Positions 9,449 through 23,561 are shown, counted from the stretch's first letter. The stretch: 64,000 bases of DNA from a bacterium (GCA_016125225.1 WGME01000017.1:62001-126000), one strand, 5' to 3'. The notes: generated from the letters alone by a model not told the origin. Numbers and translations are program-made.

Positions 9449-10069
9449 TTACTTGATGCTGCCGCTGGTCTGCTGGACGCTGCGAGCGCTTTGTGGAGCG
9501 CTGCCGCGGACCGGGGCACCCTTGGCCGGTTCTTCCGGAGTGGTGGAGCCGCTCCAGTTGGCGGTCGACCAGAATCCGTGAGTATGGACCACCGAAGCAC
9601 CCAAATCGTCGAGCGCGGCACGGAAGCTGGATGTTGTAATGTTGTCGTTCGGAATCACCCGTTGCAGGACGAACCGACGATTGGAAGCGATGTAGGCAAA
9701 GAACTTGCCTTTGCCCATCTTGTCATTTTCCGAGAGCAACCGCAGCAAGGCGGTGCGGGGCACATCAGCCGCCGACTTCGGCAGTTCATCCAACCAGGCC
9801 ATGATCCAGATGCTGCTGGCATCCTGGCTGAGAACGGCTGACATCGACAGTTCCCAATCGAGGTCGGCAATGGTGGATTTGAAGGTGAAGTCGTAGCGTT
9901 TTTCGCTCAACGAGGCTTCCAGCCCCATCGCTTTCAGCAGGGTACCCAGCGAATCGTCATTCAGCCGACCTTTGGTGGCTGGTGCCGCTTGTTGAGCGGA
10001 GGCGATAGCCGGGGCTGCCACGGCCGCTACAGCCGCTCCCAGGACCATGCGTCGACTGCATTCGTTCAT
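9449..10069 (-). CDS. Hypothetical secreted protein with twin-arginine-like signal
   Basis: A 206-residue protein exported by an N-terminal signal: RRMVLGAAVAAVAAPAIASAQQ has paired arginines before a hydrophobic core and an ASA cleavage site near residue 25, so Tat export is possible. The mature part up to about 165 (KAMGLEASLSEKRYDFTF, WELSMSAVLSQD, RTALLRLLSENDKMGKGKFFAYIASNRRFVLQRVIP) alternates helices and strands in the manner of YbjN or type III chaperone-like folds; that comparison is tentative. The tail after 165 is Pro/Ser/Ala-rich and disordered. It is flanked by unrelated genes. Confidence 0.65.
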   Translation of the reverse strand: MNECSRRMVLGAAVAAVAAPAIASAQQAAPATKGRLNDDSLGTLLKAMGLEASLSEKRYDFTFKSTIADLDWELSMSAVLSQDASSIWIMAWLDELPKSAADVPRTALLRLLSENDKMGKGKFFAYIASNRRFVLQRVIPNDNITTSSFRAALDDLGASVVHTHGFWSTANWSGSTTPEEPAKGAPVRGSAPQSARSVQQTSGSIK

Positions 10070-10159
10070 TGTCCGACACTCCTTTGTCGTGAATGTTGTC
10101 TGGCGTTCGTTATTGCCAGTGTAACGGTCATCAATTTTCCGGCCAAGACGAAGTCGGAA

Positions 10160-10774
10160 CTACGCCTCGGTAGCGGATGTCAGCACTTGCTGGATCACGA
10201 TTTGCGACCAGGTTTCAAACTGGTCCAGATCGCGAAGCAAGTCTGACGGTGGCGCAAAGCCTGTCTCTAAAATCGACTCTTCCCGTGGGCGAACTTTTGC
10301 CGAGTCGAGGTCAAAAATGTGGACAATCCCTAAATGGACCTGGCCCACGGGGGTCTGGTCGTCGTTGATGAGACCCACGCAACGATCGGTAAAGCCTGAT
10401 TCCAGAAAGACTTCCTCGCTGATTTCCCGATGCATGGCCTCGAAGTAGCGGCGGTCGCCGTGGAGTCGGTCGGTCGAGGAAATATGCCCGCCGATACCGA
10501 TCGACCGCTTGCTGTGCAATCTGCCTTCTCCCCCCGCTTTACCCCGTCGGTAGTGGAAGATCTGGCCGGCATGACGGAAGACGCAATACGGGATCAACTG
10601 CTTGTAGCTCGGGTCGTCTTCCACCTCGTTCCGGGGGCGAAACAGTGTGTGGGCGGGGTCAAGTAACGTGGTCAGGTAGCGGTCAGCCATTGGCTGAAAG
10701 CCCTGGAAATAGCCCAGTTCGTGAAACAGCAACGTGGGAACACACAAAACGTGTTCGATGGCTTCGGCCGACAT
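10160..10774 (-). CDS. NUDIX domain protein
   Basis: A 204-residue cytoplasmic protein. The NUDIX box is visible: IGGHIS, then [17 protein letters not shown], with the REISEEV core near residues 116-122 holding the metal-binding glutamates. The 90 residues before it ([39 protein letters not shown]) fit a longer NUDIX subgroup often labelled phosphoesterase. The substrate is unknown. ATG 10774 is chosen because AGGAG lies nine bases upstream; a TTG at 10792 is in frame but has no such site. Confidence 0.8.
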   Translation of the reverse strand: MSAEAIEHVLCVPTLLFHELGYFQGFQPMADRYLTTLLDPAHTLFRPRNEVEDDPSYKQLIPYCVFRHAGQIFHYRRGKAGGEGRLHSKRSIGIGGHISSTDRLHGDRRYFEAMHREISEEVFLESGFTDRCVGLINDDQTPVGQVHLGIVHIFDLDSAKVRPREESILETGFAPPSDLLRDLDQFETWSQIVIQQVLTSATEA

Positions 10775-10859
10775 GCGCACAGACTCCTGCAAAAGTAAGC
10801 TGCAGAATCGCTGAGCGGCGGCGAAAGTTCAAGCCGGTTGATGACCAACAACAGACTGT

Positions 10860-12260
10860 TCAGTCGAGATGAAATGCGACCCACCCCTCTGCGGCTCGGA
10901 CCGCGGTCAACTGCAGGGCCGGTTGCGATGCTGGCCAGCCGGGGATGGTCAAAGTCCGGGGGAACTCGCGCTGTGGGAAATCACGTTCGAGGGCCTGTCG
11001 TACCAGTGTCTCGGAAAGACTCGGGAGCATCTGGCCATCTGTGGACGAGATCTCAATTTTCCCGCGTTCCAACACCCAGCGGTCAGCACGATCGACGAGT
11101 TTGAGCGGCACCTGAATCAGCAATGCCGGGAGCAAATCCTGTCCGGCCGGTTTGAATTTGGCCCGAATTTCAATCCGCAGCCCTTCGGCTCCCAAGTGGA
11201 ATTCCAACGGGTTGTGCTCATCAAAATGAATTTCGGTTTCGACCATGCCTGCCAGGGGAGATGTCGGTGATTCTTCCCGCGGGTCCAAGCCGGGAAAGAG
11301 CCGTTCCGCACGATCGACCATGGCTTTCAATTCACGATCCGACGTTTTCAGGCCCGCCAATTGCGACTTTCTGACCAGATGGTTGAGCAGGCTTTCGTGC
11401 AGATAGGCCGAGATGGCATGCGTACCGGTCAAGCTGCTATCTGGAACGGCATAGGCTTCTGTGGAATCGTCGACTGCGATGCGGGCCGCCAGATGGGCCG
11501 CCGTTTCGGTGGAGACCAGCCGTCGCGGGCCATCCAGCAATTGACGCAGTGTGGCTCCGCCCGCGTTCCACACCTTGCCGAGTTGCTGGTTCGCAATCGA
11601 GAGTTGTTCATCGACCGACTGGTCAAATTTCGGGTAGACACGTTCCGCAATGCGGTCGCGAGTATAAGCCTCTGTCTGCGGACGCTGCCGAGTGGCACGG
11701 GATAATGCGATTCGTTGTCCCAACCCCTGCAGGATCGTGCCATCGAGTTGCGTCATGGCTGCCACCGGCTGATTCATGGCGCGAACATAGACCATGGCAT
11801 GCCGGGTGGAGAATTGCGTGCCATCGAACAGCACGTCCTTCTGGGCAAGGAATTCCTGCATGCCCTGCGACTGGACGGCACCTTGTTCGGTTCGGCCCAC
11901 CGTCAGGCTTTGAATTTGTCCCGTCAGCACGAACGTGCCAGAGGCCTGTTCCAGATTCGGTCGCAGATCAAGACGCAGTTGCGATTGCGTCCATTGTTCT
12001 CCATCGACTTTGGCCCCGAAGACGAAATCATCGACCCGGCCAGGCTCGGCTTCATTGCGGGCGATGAACCGATTGAAGAATTCCTCTGAGACCACAAGCT
12101 GCGTGTTAAAAGGTGTTGTCCCCGGAGCGTATGCCTCTTGTGCGGGAGAGAACGCAGTCCAGGCCAGCCAGAATCCAACACATGCCAGCCCACGGACAGT
12201 GTGCCTGGGTTGACGAAGAAAGCGAGTCATTGGGGCACGTCGCAACATTTCACCTGCCAT
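10860..12260 (-). CDS. Hypothetical secreted protein
   Basis: About 466 residues, no family recognised. The start region is uncertain: ATG 12260 has a GGAAG eight bases upstream, and ATGs at 12248 and 12230 are alternatives. A hydrophobic stretch (GLACVGFWLAWTAF) ending in SPAQE is a signal peptide, so the mature protein should be periplasmic. It is mostly soluble mixed alpha/beta, with IAERVYPKFDQSVDEQL and later LRIEIRAKFKPAGQDLLPALLIQVPLKL resembling large lipid-binding or barrel-like repeats; this is only an impression. The gene ends 85 bases before the NUDIX gene start on the same strand, so co-transcription is possible. Confidence 0.7.
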   Translation of the reverse strand: MAGEMLRRAPMTRFLRQPRHTVRGLACVGFWLAWTAFSPAQEAYAPGTTPFNTQLVVSEEFFNRFIARNEAEPGRVDDFVFGAKVDGEQWTQSQLRLDLRPNLEQASGTFVLTGQIQSLTVGRTEQGAVQSQGMQEFLAQKDVLFDGTQFSTRHAMVYVRAMNQPVAAMTQLDGTILQGLGQRIALSRATRQRPQTEAYTRDRIAERVYPKFDQSVDEQLSIANQQLGKVWNAGGATLRQLLDGPRRLVSTETAAHLAARIAVDDSTEAYAVPDSSLTGTHAISAYLHESLLNHLVRKSQLAGLKTSDRELKAMVDRAERLFPGLDPREESPTSPLAGMVETEIHFDEHNPLEFHLGAEGLRIEIRAKFKPAGQDLLPALLIQVPLKLVDRADRWVLERGKIEISSTDGQMLPSLSETLVRQALERDFPQREFPRTLTIPGWPASQPALQLTAVRAAEGWVAFHLD

Positions 12261-12501
12261 GTTGGTACTTCCATCGGCGAAACGGAGCGTATGCCGCACG
12301 ATCAGCCGATCACAGAATCAGGCCCGCTGAAGAATCTTCACCAGTCTACCAACTGGCGGTCCGACGTCGAGTAGTTTCCTGCATTCTCAATGCCAATTGG
12401 CCGAGAACTCGGCGAGAATTGCGGGATCTGCCGACCCAATCCCCCGGTCATTCGTGGAACTTTCCGGCCCGTGACGGCGCTGCCATGTGCGGGGAGTTCC
12501 A

Positions 12502-13452
12502 TCAATCTTCCAATAATGCGTTCCAATGTTCGGGCCTCAGAACAAAGGGGGCACGAGCGATTGATTGTGGCTGGTACTGAGCCAGAAGGTCACGTGGCGA
12601 CACGGGTTCCGCAGTGGCTTGCAGACCAGTCGACCAGGCCAGAAACCCCACCAGCCGTTCAGGGGGGACTCCCCGTTCCCGCAGAAGCGAGATGCGGGTA
12701 TCGCCATGGCGTTTGGCTAGTCGGCGGCCATCGGGGCCGATGACCAGCGGAACGTGCCCAAATTCGGGCGGCTGCCAGCCGAGGGCTGCATACAAAGCCA
12801 GTTGTCGAAACGTGCTGGGGATCAGATCGTCTCCGCGGAGGACTTCGGTGATCCCCTGATCGTGGTCATCTACAACCACCGCCAGCTGATAAGCCGGGCT
12901 GCCATCCCTTTTGCCAACCACGAAGTCTCCCAAGTCCTGAACCGTCCGGCAGACTTGAGTTCCCTGTAGCAGATCGGTGTAGCTTTGCGGCTGTTGTGCG
13001 TCGGTACGGAACCGCCAGGCAAAGGGAACGGTCAAGCCAGCCGCATCAGCAACCGAACGGTACGCACAGGTTCCCGGATAGACCGGTCCTTCCTGACCGA
13101 TATGCGGTGCACTGGCCGCCGCTTCGATATCGCTCCGTGTGCAGGTGCAGGGATAAATCCGTTCGTGTTGCTGAAGTTCTTCCAAGACCTGCTGATAGCG
13201 GGCAAGCCGCTCGGTTTGAATGATCGGCCCGACATCCCAGTCGAGGCCAAGCCATCGCAGATCATCCATCGCCTGCTGCATGGCCCATGGCTTCACACGG
13301 GGAGAGTCGATGTCCTCAATCCGCAGGACGATATGCCCTGCATGCGAACGAGCCGAGAGCCACGCCAAGAGATACGTCCGGGCATTCCCTGCATGCTGAG
13401 CACCGGTCGGCGATGGTGCAAGGCGACCGATGATCGGCAATGCTGCATCCAT
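12502..13452 (-). CDS. gluQ: Glutamyl-Q tRNA(Asp) synthetase
   Basis: GluQ-RS attaches glutamate to the queuosine base at position 34 of tRNA-Asp; it is a GluRS catalytic core without the anticodon-binding domain. The 316-residue length fits. Visible features: LAPSPTGAQHAGNART (the HIGH-like site, residues 11-25), RIEDIDSPR, the zinc site YPCTCTR with a later YPGTC, and LAKRHGDT as the KMSKS-like motif. The stop is 35 bases before the acnA stop-proximal region's neighbour gene boundary at 13488, and both genes read left, so they may share a transcript. Confidence 0.92.
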   Translation of the reverse strand: MDAALPIIGRLAPSPTGAQHAGNARTYLLAWLSARSHAGHIVLRIEDIDSPRVKPWAMQQAMDDLRWLGLDWDVGPIIQTERLARYQQVLEELQQHERIYPCTCTRSDIEAAASAPHIGQEGPVYPGTCAYRSVADAAGLTVPFAWRFRTDAQQPQSYTDLLQGTQVCRTVQDLGDFVVGKRDGSPAYQLAVVVDDHDQGITEVLRGDDLIPSTFRQLALYAALGWQPPEFGHVPLVIGPDGRRLAKRHGDTRISLLRERGVPPERLVGFLAWSTGLQATAEPVSPRDLLAQYQPQSIARAPFVLRPEHWNALLED

Positions 13453-13487
13453 CTCTCGTTTTGCCCGGCCACAGTCCGTGCGTTTGA

Positions 13488-16190
<2,703 letters not shown>

Positions 16191-16323
16191 GGATTCGCAA
16201 ACTCCCTGGAACAGGCTGTCTGGGTGAGCAGCACATGCGTTAGATTATCCGCCAGAAACCCCGGCGTAAACGCATCGACAGGAGATATCGCAGAACGGAA
16301 TTTTCTGCAGCAAAAGGGACGAG

Positions 16324-17550
16324 ATGTTCGGGTTTTTACGCGGCGGCAAAACGGATCGAATCTTCCGGCAGGCTTATGCCCGCTGTTGTCGCACCCAGCA
16401 CCGTGATTTCGGCCTGACCTCGCTCGTCTTTTTGTCTTACGAAGGGGTTTTCAGCTATCTCCTTTCCATCGATGCCGGTTGGACGCCCGTTCCTGACGAG
16501 AGTTCGCCCCTTTGCTGCCGGTTACGGCAGCTCAAATCGGGTGAAACCCCGGCCGATTATGCGGCCGCCCGGTTTGCCAGCGTGGTAGGGTTGACGTTGG
16601 CGGCTGTGAAAATTGAGGATGACCTGCGCGACAGCCGCTCTTGGGCCGCATGGCTCGCGGAAAAATGGTATCACCGCCGGTTTCGCCGGGTCCGGGACCA
16701 ACTGGAGACGTGGGAACCTGACATTTGCGAAAGGCTCCGCTCCATCATCGGCGAGCATCTGAAGTTGGAAACGTCGTCCCGGCCAATGGCCATCAGTGAG
16801 TACGTTGAACCAACGGCTCATGCTTTTGCCACGCTGTTTGCCGTTTTGCCACAGGCTTGCGGTCAGGAGGGAAACCAGCATCGCGACACTTTGGCCGAGA
16901 TTGCGGCGGATGTCGGGCGGGCGATCATCGCGTTTGATTGTGCGGTTGATTGGCCGTGGGATCGCCAGCGCGGGCAATTCAATCCGTTGCCCGATGAACC
17001 GGCGGTCGAAGCGGCCCGGTTATTCGCCGCCGACTGTCTGGAACGAGCCCGGCAGCGGTGTCTTGCCGAGTTCGGAGCCATGTCGCATGCCGGACGGGTC
17101 CTGCAGACCGTTCGGCAAAGGGTCTTGCAACTGAATTCCGCTCGACATTGGCCGAGTTGTCAGCGGACCAAGGAACGCTGGGGATTGCTGCGCGAACCGG
17201 GGTTCACCTACGCCAAATGCGATTGCCCGTGTGATGGCTGTGCCGGGGCGTGCGATGCAGGCTGCATCGATCCGGCCTGTTGTGATCTCGGGGCCTGTGG
17301 TTGCGAAGCCGCTGCCGAAGGGGGATGCTGTCAGCACTGTGGCGATTGCGGGGGCCCTGCCCAACCTCATGCCGCGGGACAGTGTGGACCGAACAATTGC
17401 GATGCGGGCTGCGGCGGTTGCTGGTGTGATCCGTGCTGCTATGCGGTCGATCCCTGTTGCGGCTACCCTGAGCCTCCACGAGATGAGAAAAAGAAAACCA
17501 CTACGGCTGCGCTCGCCGATGAGCTGGAATCGAAACCTCCGGAAAGTTGA
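16324..17550 (+). CDS. DUF5685-like protein with a 23-cysteine C-terminal tail
   Basis: 408 residues. The N-terminus MFGFLRGGKTDRIFRQAYARCC matches the MFGxIRP...C start of DUF5685. Two acidic motifs stand out: EDDLRD (98-103, DDxxD-like) and FDCAVDWPWDRQRGQFNPL (204-222, DxxxDxxxD..G..N). They resemble the two metal-binding motifs of all-alpha isoprenoid synthases, so a related fold is possible; that is inference. Residues 299-379 hold 23 cysteines in CxC, CC, CxxC and GxC arrangements, rich in Gly/Asp, and end in a charged KKKTTT region. Such a tail could bind metal or form disulfides. No signal peptide is seen. The GH18 gene follows after six bases, so the two are probably one operon. Confidence 0.75.
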   Translation: MFGFLRGGKTDRIFRQAYARCCRTQHRDFGLTSLVFLSYEGVFSYLLSIDAGWTPVPDESSPLCCRLRQLKSGETPADYAAARFASVVGLTLAAVKIEDDLRDSRSWAAWLAEKWYHRRFRRVRDQLETWEPDICERLRSIIGEHLKLETSSRPMAISEYVEPTAHAFATLFAVLPQACGQEGNQHRDTLAEIAADVGRAIIAFDCAVDWPWDRQRGQFNPLPDEPAVEAARLFAADCLERARQRCLAEFGAMSHAGRVLQTVRQRVLQLNSARHWPSCQRTKERWGLLREPGFTYAKCDCPCDGCAGACDAGCIDPACCDLGACGCEAAAEGGCCQHCGDCGGPAQPHAAGQCGPNNCDAGCGGCWCDPCCYAVDPCCGYPEPPRDEKKKTTTAALADELESKPPES

Positions 17551-17556
17551 TGCCCC

Positions 17557-18486
17557 ATGTCGCTGCCCCGTTGGATCGCGCTCTTAGCGGGCTGTTTACT
17601 TTGGCTACCAACAGCCGCACGGTCAGCGGAACCATTGAAGGTGGTGGCCTATCTCCCGGATTACCGGCTGAATGCCCTCGAACCCGATCGGGGTCGGTTC
17701 ATCACCGATGCCATTTTCTTTTCGATCGCGCCGGAACCTGGCAAACCGCTGGATCACCCCGCGTTGCAACGGCCCCAGGTCGCCAAACTTTTGAAGCACT
17801 GGCGAGACGACTTCGGTGTCCGTGTCACCTTCACGGTCGGGGGCTGGAACCGCAGCCAGGGGTTCGCCAGGATTGCAGCGACGGCGGAATCTCGGGCGGA
17901 ATTCGTGCGTGATGTTCTCCGGTTCTGCGATCAACATGGTTTTTCGGGTGTCGATCTCGATTGGGAGCATCCAGAAAATGCCGCGGAAGTGGCCGCCTAT
18001 GGGGCCCTCATTCACGATTTGAAGCAGGGCCTGGGACCCGACCGCACGGTCACCGCCGCTGTAGCGGGCTGGCAGCATCTTCCGGAAACGGCTTGGAAAG
18101 AACTCGATGCCGTCCATCTCATGGCCTACGACAATCGCGGTCGGCACTCGACGCTGGAATCCGCTCAGAAAGATGTCGCTCGGCTGATTTCCCTGGGTGT
18201 CCCCCCGGAACGCATTCGGCTCGGACTGCCGCTGTATGGCCGGGGGATCGAACAGGGAGACCGTGTGTTGACCTACGCCGAAATCGTCGACAAGTATCAC
18301 CCGGCGGATGATGTCAACGAAGTCGACGGCCTCTTCTTCAATGGCCCGGACCTCATCCGCCAGAAGCTCGACTTCTGTCGAGAACAAAAACTGGGCGGCG
18401 TCATGCTCTGGGAAATCGGTCAAGACGCCCGCGGTGATGCCAGCCTGCTGCAAGTGATCTCGGAGGCGACGAAGGCCGTGCCATAG
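17557..18486 (+). CDS. Secreted glycoside hydrolase family 18 (chitinase-like) protein
   Basis: 309 residues with a signal peptide (LPRWIALLAGCLLWLPTA, cleavage near ARSAE). The GH18 barrel is clear: VVAYLPDYR (strand 1), FTVGGWN (SxGG-like, 92-98), the catalytic GVDLDWEHP with acid E137 in a DxxDxDxE-type motif, LMAYDNRG (strand 6) and GVMLWEIGQDA near the C-terminus. GH18 enzymes hydrolyse beta-1,4-GlcNAc polymers by substrate-assisted catalysis. The short length suggests a bare catalytic domain acting in the periplasm. It lies six bases after the DUF5685-like gene. Confidence 0.9.
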   Translation: MSLPRWIALLAGCLLWLPTAARSAEPLKVVAYLPDYRLNALEPDRGRFITDAIFFSIAPEPGKPLDHPALQRPQVAKLLKHWRDDFGVRVTFTVGGWNRSQGFARIAATAESRAEFVRDVLRFCDQHGFSGVDLDWEHPENAAEVAAYGALIHDLKQGLGPDRTVTAAVAGWQHLPETAWKELDAVHLMAYDNRGRHSTLESAQKDVARLISLGVPPERIRLGLPLYGRGIEQGDRVLTYAEIVDKYHPADDVNEVDGLFFNGPDLIRQKLDFCREQKLGGVMLWEIGQDARGDASLLQVISEATKAVP

Positions 18487-18616
18487 CCCTGAGTCGCGCT
18501 GGCCTGTTGTCCCTTGATCTCACCTCGCCATTCGATTGCGTGTTGCCAGTGGTCACGGCACAATCATGAGTCCTTATTGATGGGTGACTCATTGGCTTGG
18601 GCAACAGAGGTGCGAC

Positions 18617-21600
18617 ATGCGCGATCAGCGACAGAGTGTGTGGACAGGGTTTGTGCTGGGAATCGGTGCGCTGCTACCGTGGTCCTCAGTGCCCGCTCAG
18701 GAATCGACGGTGCAGACCCAGGTTCCCGAGATTGCACCATCGATTGTTGCTGGTTCTGATCCTGCGAACGTACAGGCCGACTTCACCGCCGTACATGCCA
18801 AATTCGATCAAGGCCCGAAGCCGCAATGGATTTGGGGACCCAACGACGACACCAGTTATTTCCTGACGAAAGAACTCCCGGCGGGGATCAAGTCGGCGTG
18901 GTTGAAAGCGGCCGCCGACAATCGGGCCACAGTCTGGATCAATAACCAGAAAGTGCTCGAAAATTCGAACTGGCAGACCGCGACGCTGGCCGATGTGACC
19001 TCCGCATTAAAGGCCGACGGTAATGTCATCCGTGCGAAAGTCGAGAACGAAGGGGGCGTCGCGGCGTTCCTCGCCAAAGTGGTCATCGAGACCGACAAAG
19101 GCGAACTCGCTTATGTCGTCACAGACGATTCCTGGGTTGTCACGCAGCAACGCAACTCGAAGGAAAAGCTGCCGGTCAAATCGCGCGGCGAACTCGGCGT
19201 CGGCCCGTGGGGCAATGTCTTCGCCTCGCGGGAAGAACCGGGGGGCCTCCGGGATCTGTTCGAACTGCGGCCCGGCTTCCAGGTGGAAAGGCTCTTCACC
19301 GTTCCCAAAGAAGAATTTGGCTCGTGGGTCTCGATCACGTTCGATGACAAAGGCCGTCTCATCGCCAGCGATCAGGGAGACAAGGGACTCTACCGCATCA
19401 CACCGTCGCCCATCGGTTCCGAAGAGCCCACGAAAGTCGAGAAGATCCCGGTCAATATCACCAGTTCTCAGGGCATGCTGTGGGCCGATGGCGGCTTGTA
19501 TGTGAGTGTGAATGGTGGCCCCGGCAGCGGTCTGTACCGTGCCACGGATTCCGACAGCGATGGCATGCTCGACACCGTCAAGCAATTGCATGCCATCAGC
19601 GGCGGCGGCGAACACGGTCCGCATGCCCTGCGCAAAGAGCCCGGCGGCTCAAATCTTTACATGATTGCCGGGAACCACACGCGGCCCCCCTTTGAAGTCG
19701 AACGCAACGCCGACCCGCAGACGATGGGGGGAGCCCGCGAAACCCCGCTGAAGACGAAGTTGCCACCGAATTCGTCCAGCCACATCCCCACCAATTGGGA
19801 TGAAGACCTGTTGCTCAAGCGGCAATGGGATGCGAATGGTCACGCGGCGGGCGTGCTCGCTCCCGGCGGCTGGATTGCCAAGACCGATCCCGATGGCCAG
19901 ACATGGGAAATCATCAGCGTTGGTTATCGCAACCCGTACGACATGGCCTTCAACGCCGATGGCGAACTCTTCGCCTACGATGCTGACATGGAATGGGATG
20001 TGGGCTCGCCGTGGTACCGTCCCACACGCGTGGTCCATTCGACCAGCGGCAGCGAGTTTGGCTGGCGGAGCGGCACGGGCAAATGGCCGGCCTACTATCC
20101 TGACAGCCTCCCCGCCATTGTCGATATCGGCCCCGGTTCTCCCGTGGGTGTCGAATTCGGTTACGGCACCAAATTCCCGGCGAAATATCAAAAGGCGTTA
20201 TTCATCTGTGACTGGACGTTCGGCACGATGTACGCCATCCACATCACACCCGAGGGGGCCAGTTACCGCGGCGAGAAAGAAGAATTCGTCTCGCGCACGC
20301 CGTTGCCTCTCACCGATGTCGCCGTCGGTCCCGATGGGGCGTTGTACTTCACCATCGGCGGCCGCGGTACGCAGTCGGAACTCTTCCGCGTGACCTATGT
20401 CGGTGAGGAATCGACCGCACCGGCGGAATTGAAAGATGCCCAGTTTGCAGAGCTGCGAGCCCTGCGTCACAAACTGGAAGAGCATCATGCTTCGTCGGCC
20501 AATCCGCAAGAAACGATCGCGTTGGCCTGGCCCTATTTGAGCCACGCCGATCGCCATATCCGTTATGCCGCTCGCATTGCCATCGAACAGCAACCGGTGG
20601 ATCTGTGGCGCGCCAAAGTCATTGCTGAGAAGAACCCGGTGGGCTTAATGCAAGCCGCGATCGCGCTCGCCCATCAGGGAGAACAGAGCGACGAAGCTCC
20701 TCTGGTGACAGCGTTGTCGCAACTCTCTTTCGGCTCGTTGACCGAAGCTCAACAACTTGATCTGTTACGGACCTGGTCGCTGGTTTTCATCCGTCTCGGG
20801 GCACCCGATGACGCCACCGCGGCGAAAGTGGCTGCGTCGCTTGATCCGTTCTATCCATCCTCAAATCGCGACCTGAACCGGGAACTCTGCACGGTCCTGG
20901 TGTTCCTGAAATCACCCACAGTGATTGCGAAAACGTTGGCGTTGCTGCAACAGCCCGACGTGCAGACCCAAGCCGAAGCCGATGCTCTGCTCGCCCGGAA
21001 TCCCGGTTATGGCGGCTCGATCCGGGCCATGCTGGCCAATCAACCCGACATGCAGAAGGTGAATCTACTGTTTGCCCTGAAGGACCTGAAGACCGGCTGG
21101 ACTATCGACCAACGCAAGATTTACTTCGATGCTCTCGCCGCCGCGAAGCAGAAATCCGGCGGCAACAGTTACCGCAAGTTCATTCAGAATATCGATGACG
21201 AAGCCTTCTACAACGCCCCTGAAGCCGAACGGTTGGCGATCGAAGCATTGGGAGCCCGTCAGAAGTACATTCCGCCCTCGCTGCCGAAGCCACAGGGACC
21301 AGGAAAAGACTGGACGTTGGATGATGTGCTCGCATCCACTCAAGGCCAACCGCTGAAGGGCCGCGACTTCAAGAACGGCGAGAAAATGTTTTCCGCGGCC
21401 CGCTGTGTCATCTGCCACCGTTTCAATGGTGATGGTGGTGCCACCGGCCCGGATCTGACGCAATCGGCAGGACGGTTCACGTTGAAGGATCTCTGCGAAG
21501 CGATTGTCGATCCCAGCAAGATCGTCTCCGATCAGTACAAGGCGACGACAATTCTGACTGCCGATGGCAAGTCGCATACCGGCCGCGTGGTCTCCGACAC

Positions 21601-21808
21601 GCCAATGGAACTCGTGATGTCGATCGATCCCGAAGACGCGACGAAGCTGGTGACGATCAAGAAGACCGACATCGACGAACAGGTGCTGTCATCCACGTCG
21701 ATCATGCCGAAGGACCTGCTCAAGCCGCTGAATGAAAACGAAGTGCTCGACCTGTTGGCGTATGTCCTCTCCCGCGGCAACCCGCGCGACGCCATGTTCC
21801 GGAAATGA
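18617..21808 (+). CDS. PVC-type beta-propeller / HEAT / c-type cytochrome protein
   Basis: 1063 residues, exported. ATG 18617 is preferred to GTG 18584 because AGAGG lies six bases upstream and the protein then opens with a normal signal peptide (VWTGFVLGIGALLPWSSVPAQ). Order of parts: a sugar-binding-like beta domain (about 55-180), a sorbosone-dehydrogenase-like beta-propeller (about 215-590; ITFDDKGRLIASDQGDKGLYR, GEHGPHALR, YRNPYDMAFNADGELFAYDADMEWD), a helical HEAT-like part (about 610-870), and a C-terminal heme domain with C930-V-I-C933-H934. Such proteins are abundant in Planctomycetes and are thought to oxidise sugars or related substrates in the periplasm. The exact reaction is unknown. 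Confidence 0.9.
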   Translation: MRDQRQSVWTGFVLGIGALLPWSSVPAQESTVQTQVPEIAPSIVAGSDPANVQADFTAVHAKFDQGPKPQWIWGPNDDTSYFLTKELPAGIKSAWLKAAADNRATVWINNQKVLENSNWQTATLADVTSALKADGNVIRAKVENEGGVAAFLAKVVIETDKGELAYVVTDDSWVVTQQRNSKEKLPVKSRGELGVGPWGNVFASREEPGGLRDLFELRPGFQVERLFTVPKEEFGSWVSITFDDKGRLIASDQGDKGLYRITPSPIGSEEPTKVEKIPVNITSSQGMLWADGGLYVSVNGGPGSGLYRATDSDSDGMLDTVKQLHAISGGGEHGPHALRKEPGGSNLYMIAGNHTRPPFEVERNADPQTMGGARETPLKTKLPPNSSSHIPTNWDEDLLLKRQWDANGHAAGVLAPGGWIAKTDPDGQTWEIISVGYRNPYDMAFNADGELFAYDADMEWDVGSPWYRPTRVVHSTSGSEFGWRSGTGKWPAYYPDSLPAIVDIGPGSPVGVEFGYGTKFPAKYQKALFICDWTFGTMYAIHITPEGASYRGEKEEFVSRTPLPLTDVAVGPDGALYFTIGGRGTQSELFRVTYVGEESTAPAELKDAQFAELRALRHKLEEHHASSANPQETIALAWPYLSHADRHIRYAARIAIEQQPVDLWRAKVIAEKNPVGLMQAAIALAHQGEQSDEAPLVTALSQLSFGSLTEAQQLDLLRTWSLVFIRLGAPDDATAAKVAASLDPFYPSSNRDLNRELCTVLVFLKSPTVIAKTLALLQQPDVQTQAEADALLARNPGYGGSIRAMLANQPDMQKVNLLFALKDLKTGWTIDQRKIYFDALAAAKQKSGGNSYRKFIQNIDDEAFYNAPEAERLAIEALGARQKYIPPSLPKPQGPGKDWTLDDVLASTQGQPLKGRDFKNGEKMFSAARCVICHRFNGDGGATGPDLTQSAGRFTLKDLCEAIVDPSKIVSDQYKATTILTADGKSHTGRVVSDTPMELVMSIDPEDATKLVTIKKTDIDEQVLSSTSIMPKDLLKPLNENEVLDLLAYVLSRGNPRDAMFRK

Positions 21809-21831
21809 TCGATTGGGTTTGACGCAAAAAG

Positions 21832-21861
21832 GAAGCCCAGGGAACGCATTCCCTGGGCTTC
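21832..21861. terminator. Bidirectional hairpin; copy A of the AGCCCAGGGA palindrome
   Basis: GAAGCCCAGGGAA (21832-21844) pairs perfectly with TTCCCTGGGCTTC (21849-21861) around a CGCA loop, a 13-bp stem. It lies between the convergent stops at 21808 and 21886. Related palindromes occur at 23530 and 28979, so this is also a dispersed repeat. There is no long T-run on either side, only AAAAA before it (21826-21830), which reads as TTTTT on the minus strand. Confidence 0.7.
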
Positions 21862-21885
21862 TGCGTTTGACGGTAGGCCGTTTAT

Positions 21886-23511
<1,626 letters not shown>

Positions 23512-23529
23512 TGTTGTCGAATCCTCGTG

Positions 23530-23554
23530 AAGCCCAGGGATCGCTATCCCTGGG
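23530..23554. repeat. Palindromic repeat, copy B (AGCCCAGGGATNGCTATCCCTGGG)
   Basis: CCCAGGGAT (23533-23541) and ATCCCTGGG (23546-23554) pair around CGCT. The surrounding CGTGAAGCCCAGGGATNGCTATCCCTGGG string is nearly identical to the copy at 28979. It sits between the comB stop and the glyQS start, where a hairpin could alter mRNA stability. Confidence 0.7.
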
Positions 23555-23561
23555 TGTCTGG

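Noticed and set aside
19007-19624. A long antisense frame in the cytochrome protein gene
   Set aside because: Antisense to a clear beta-propeller; biased only by codon structure.
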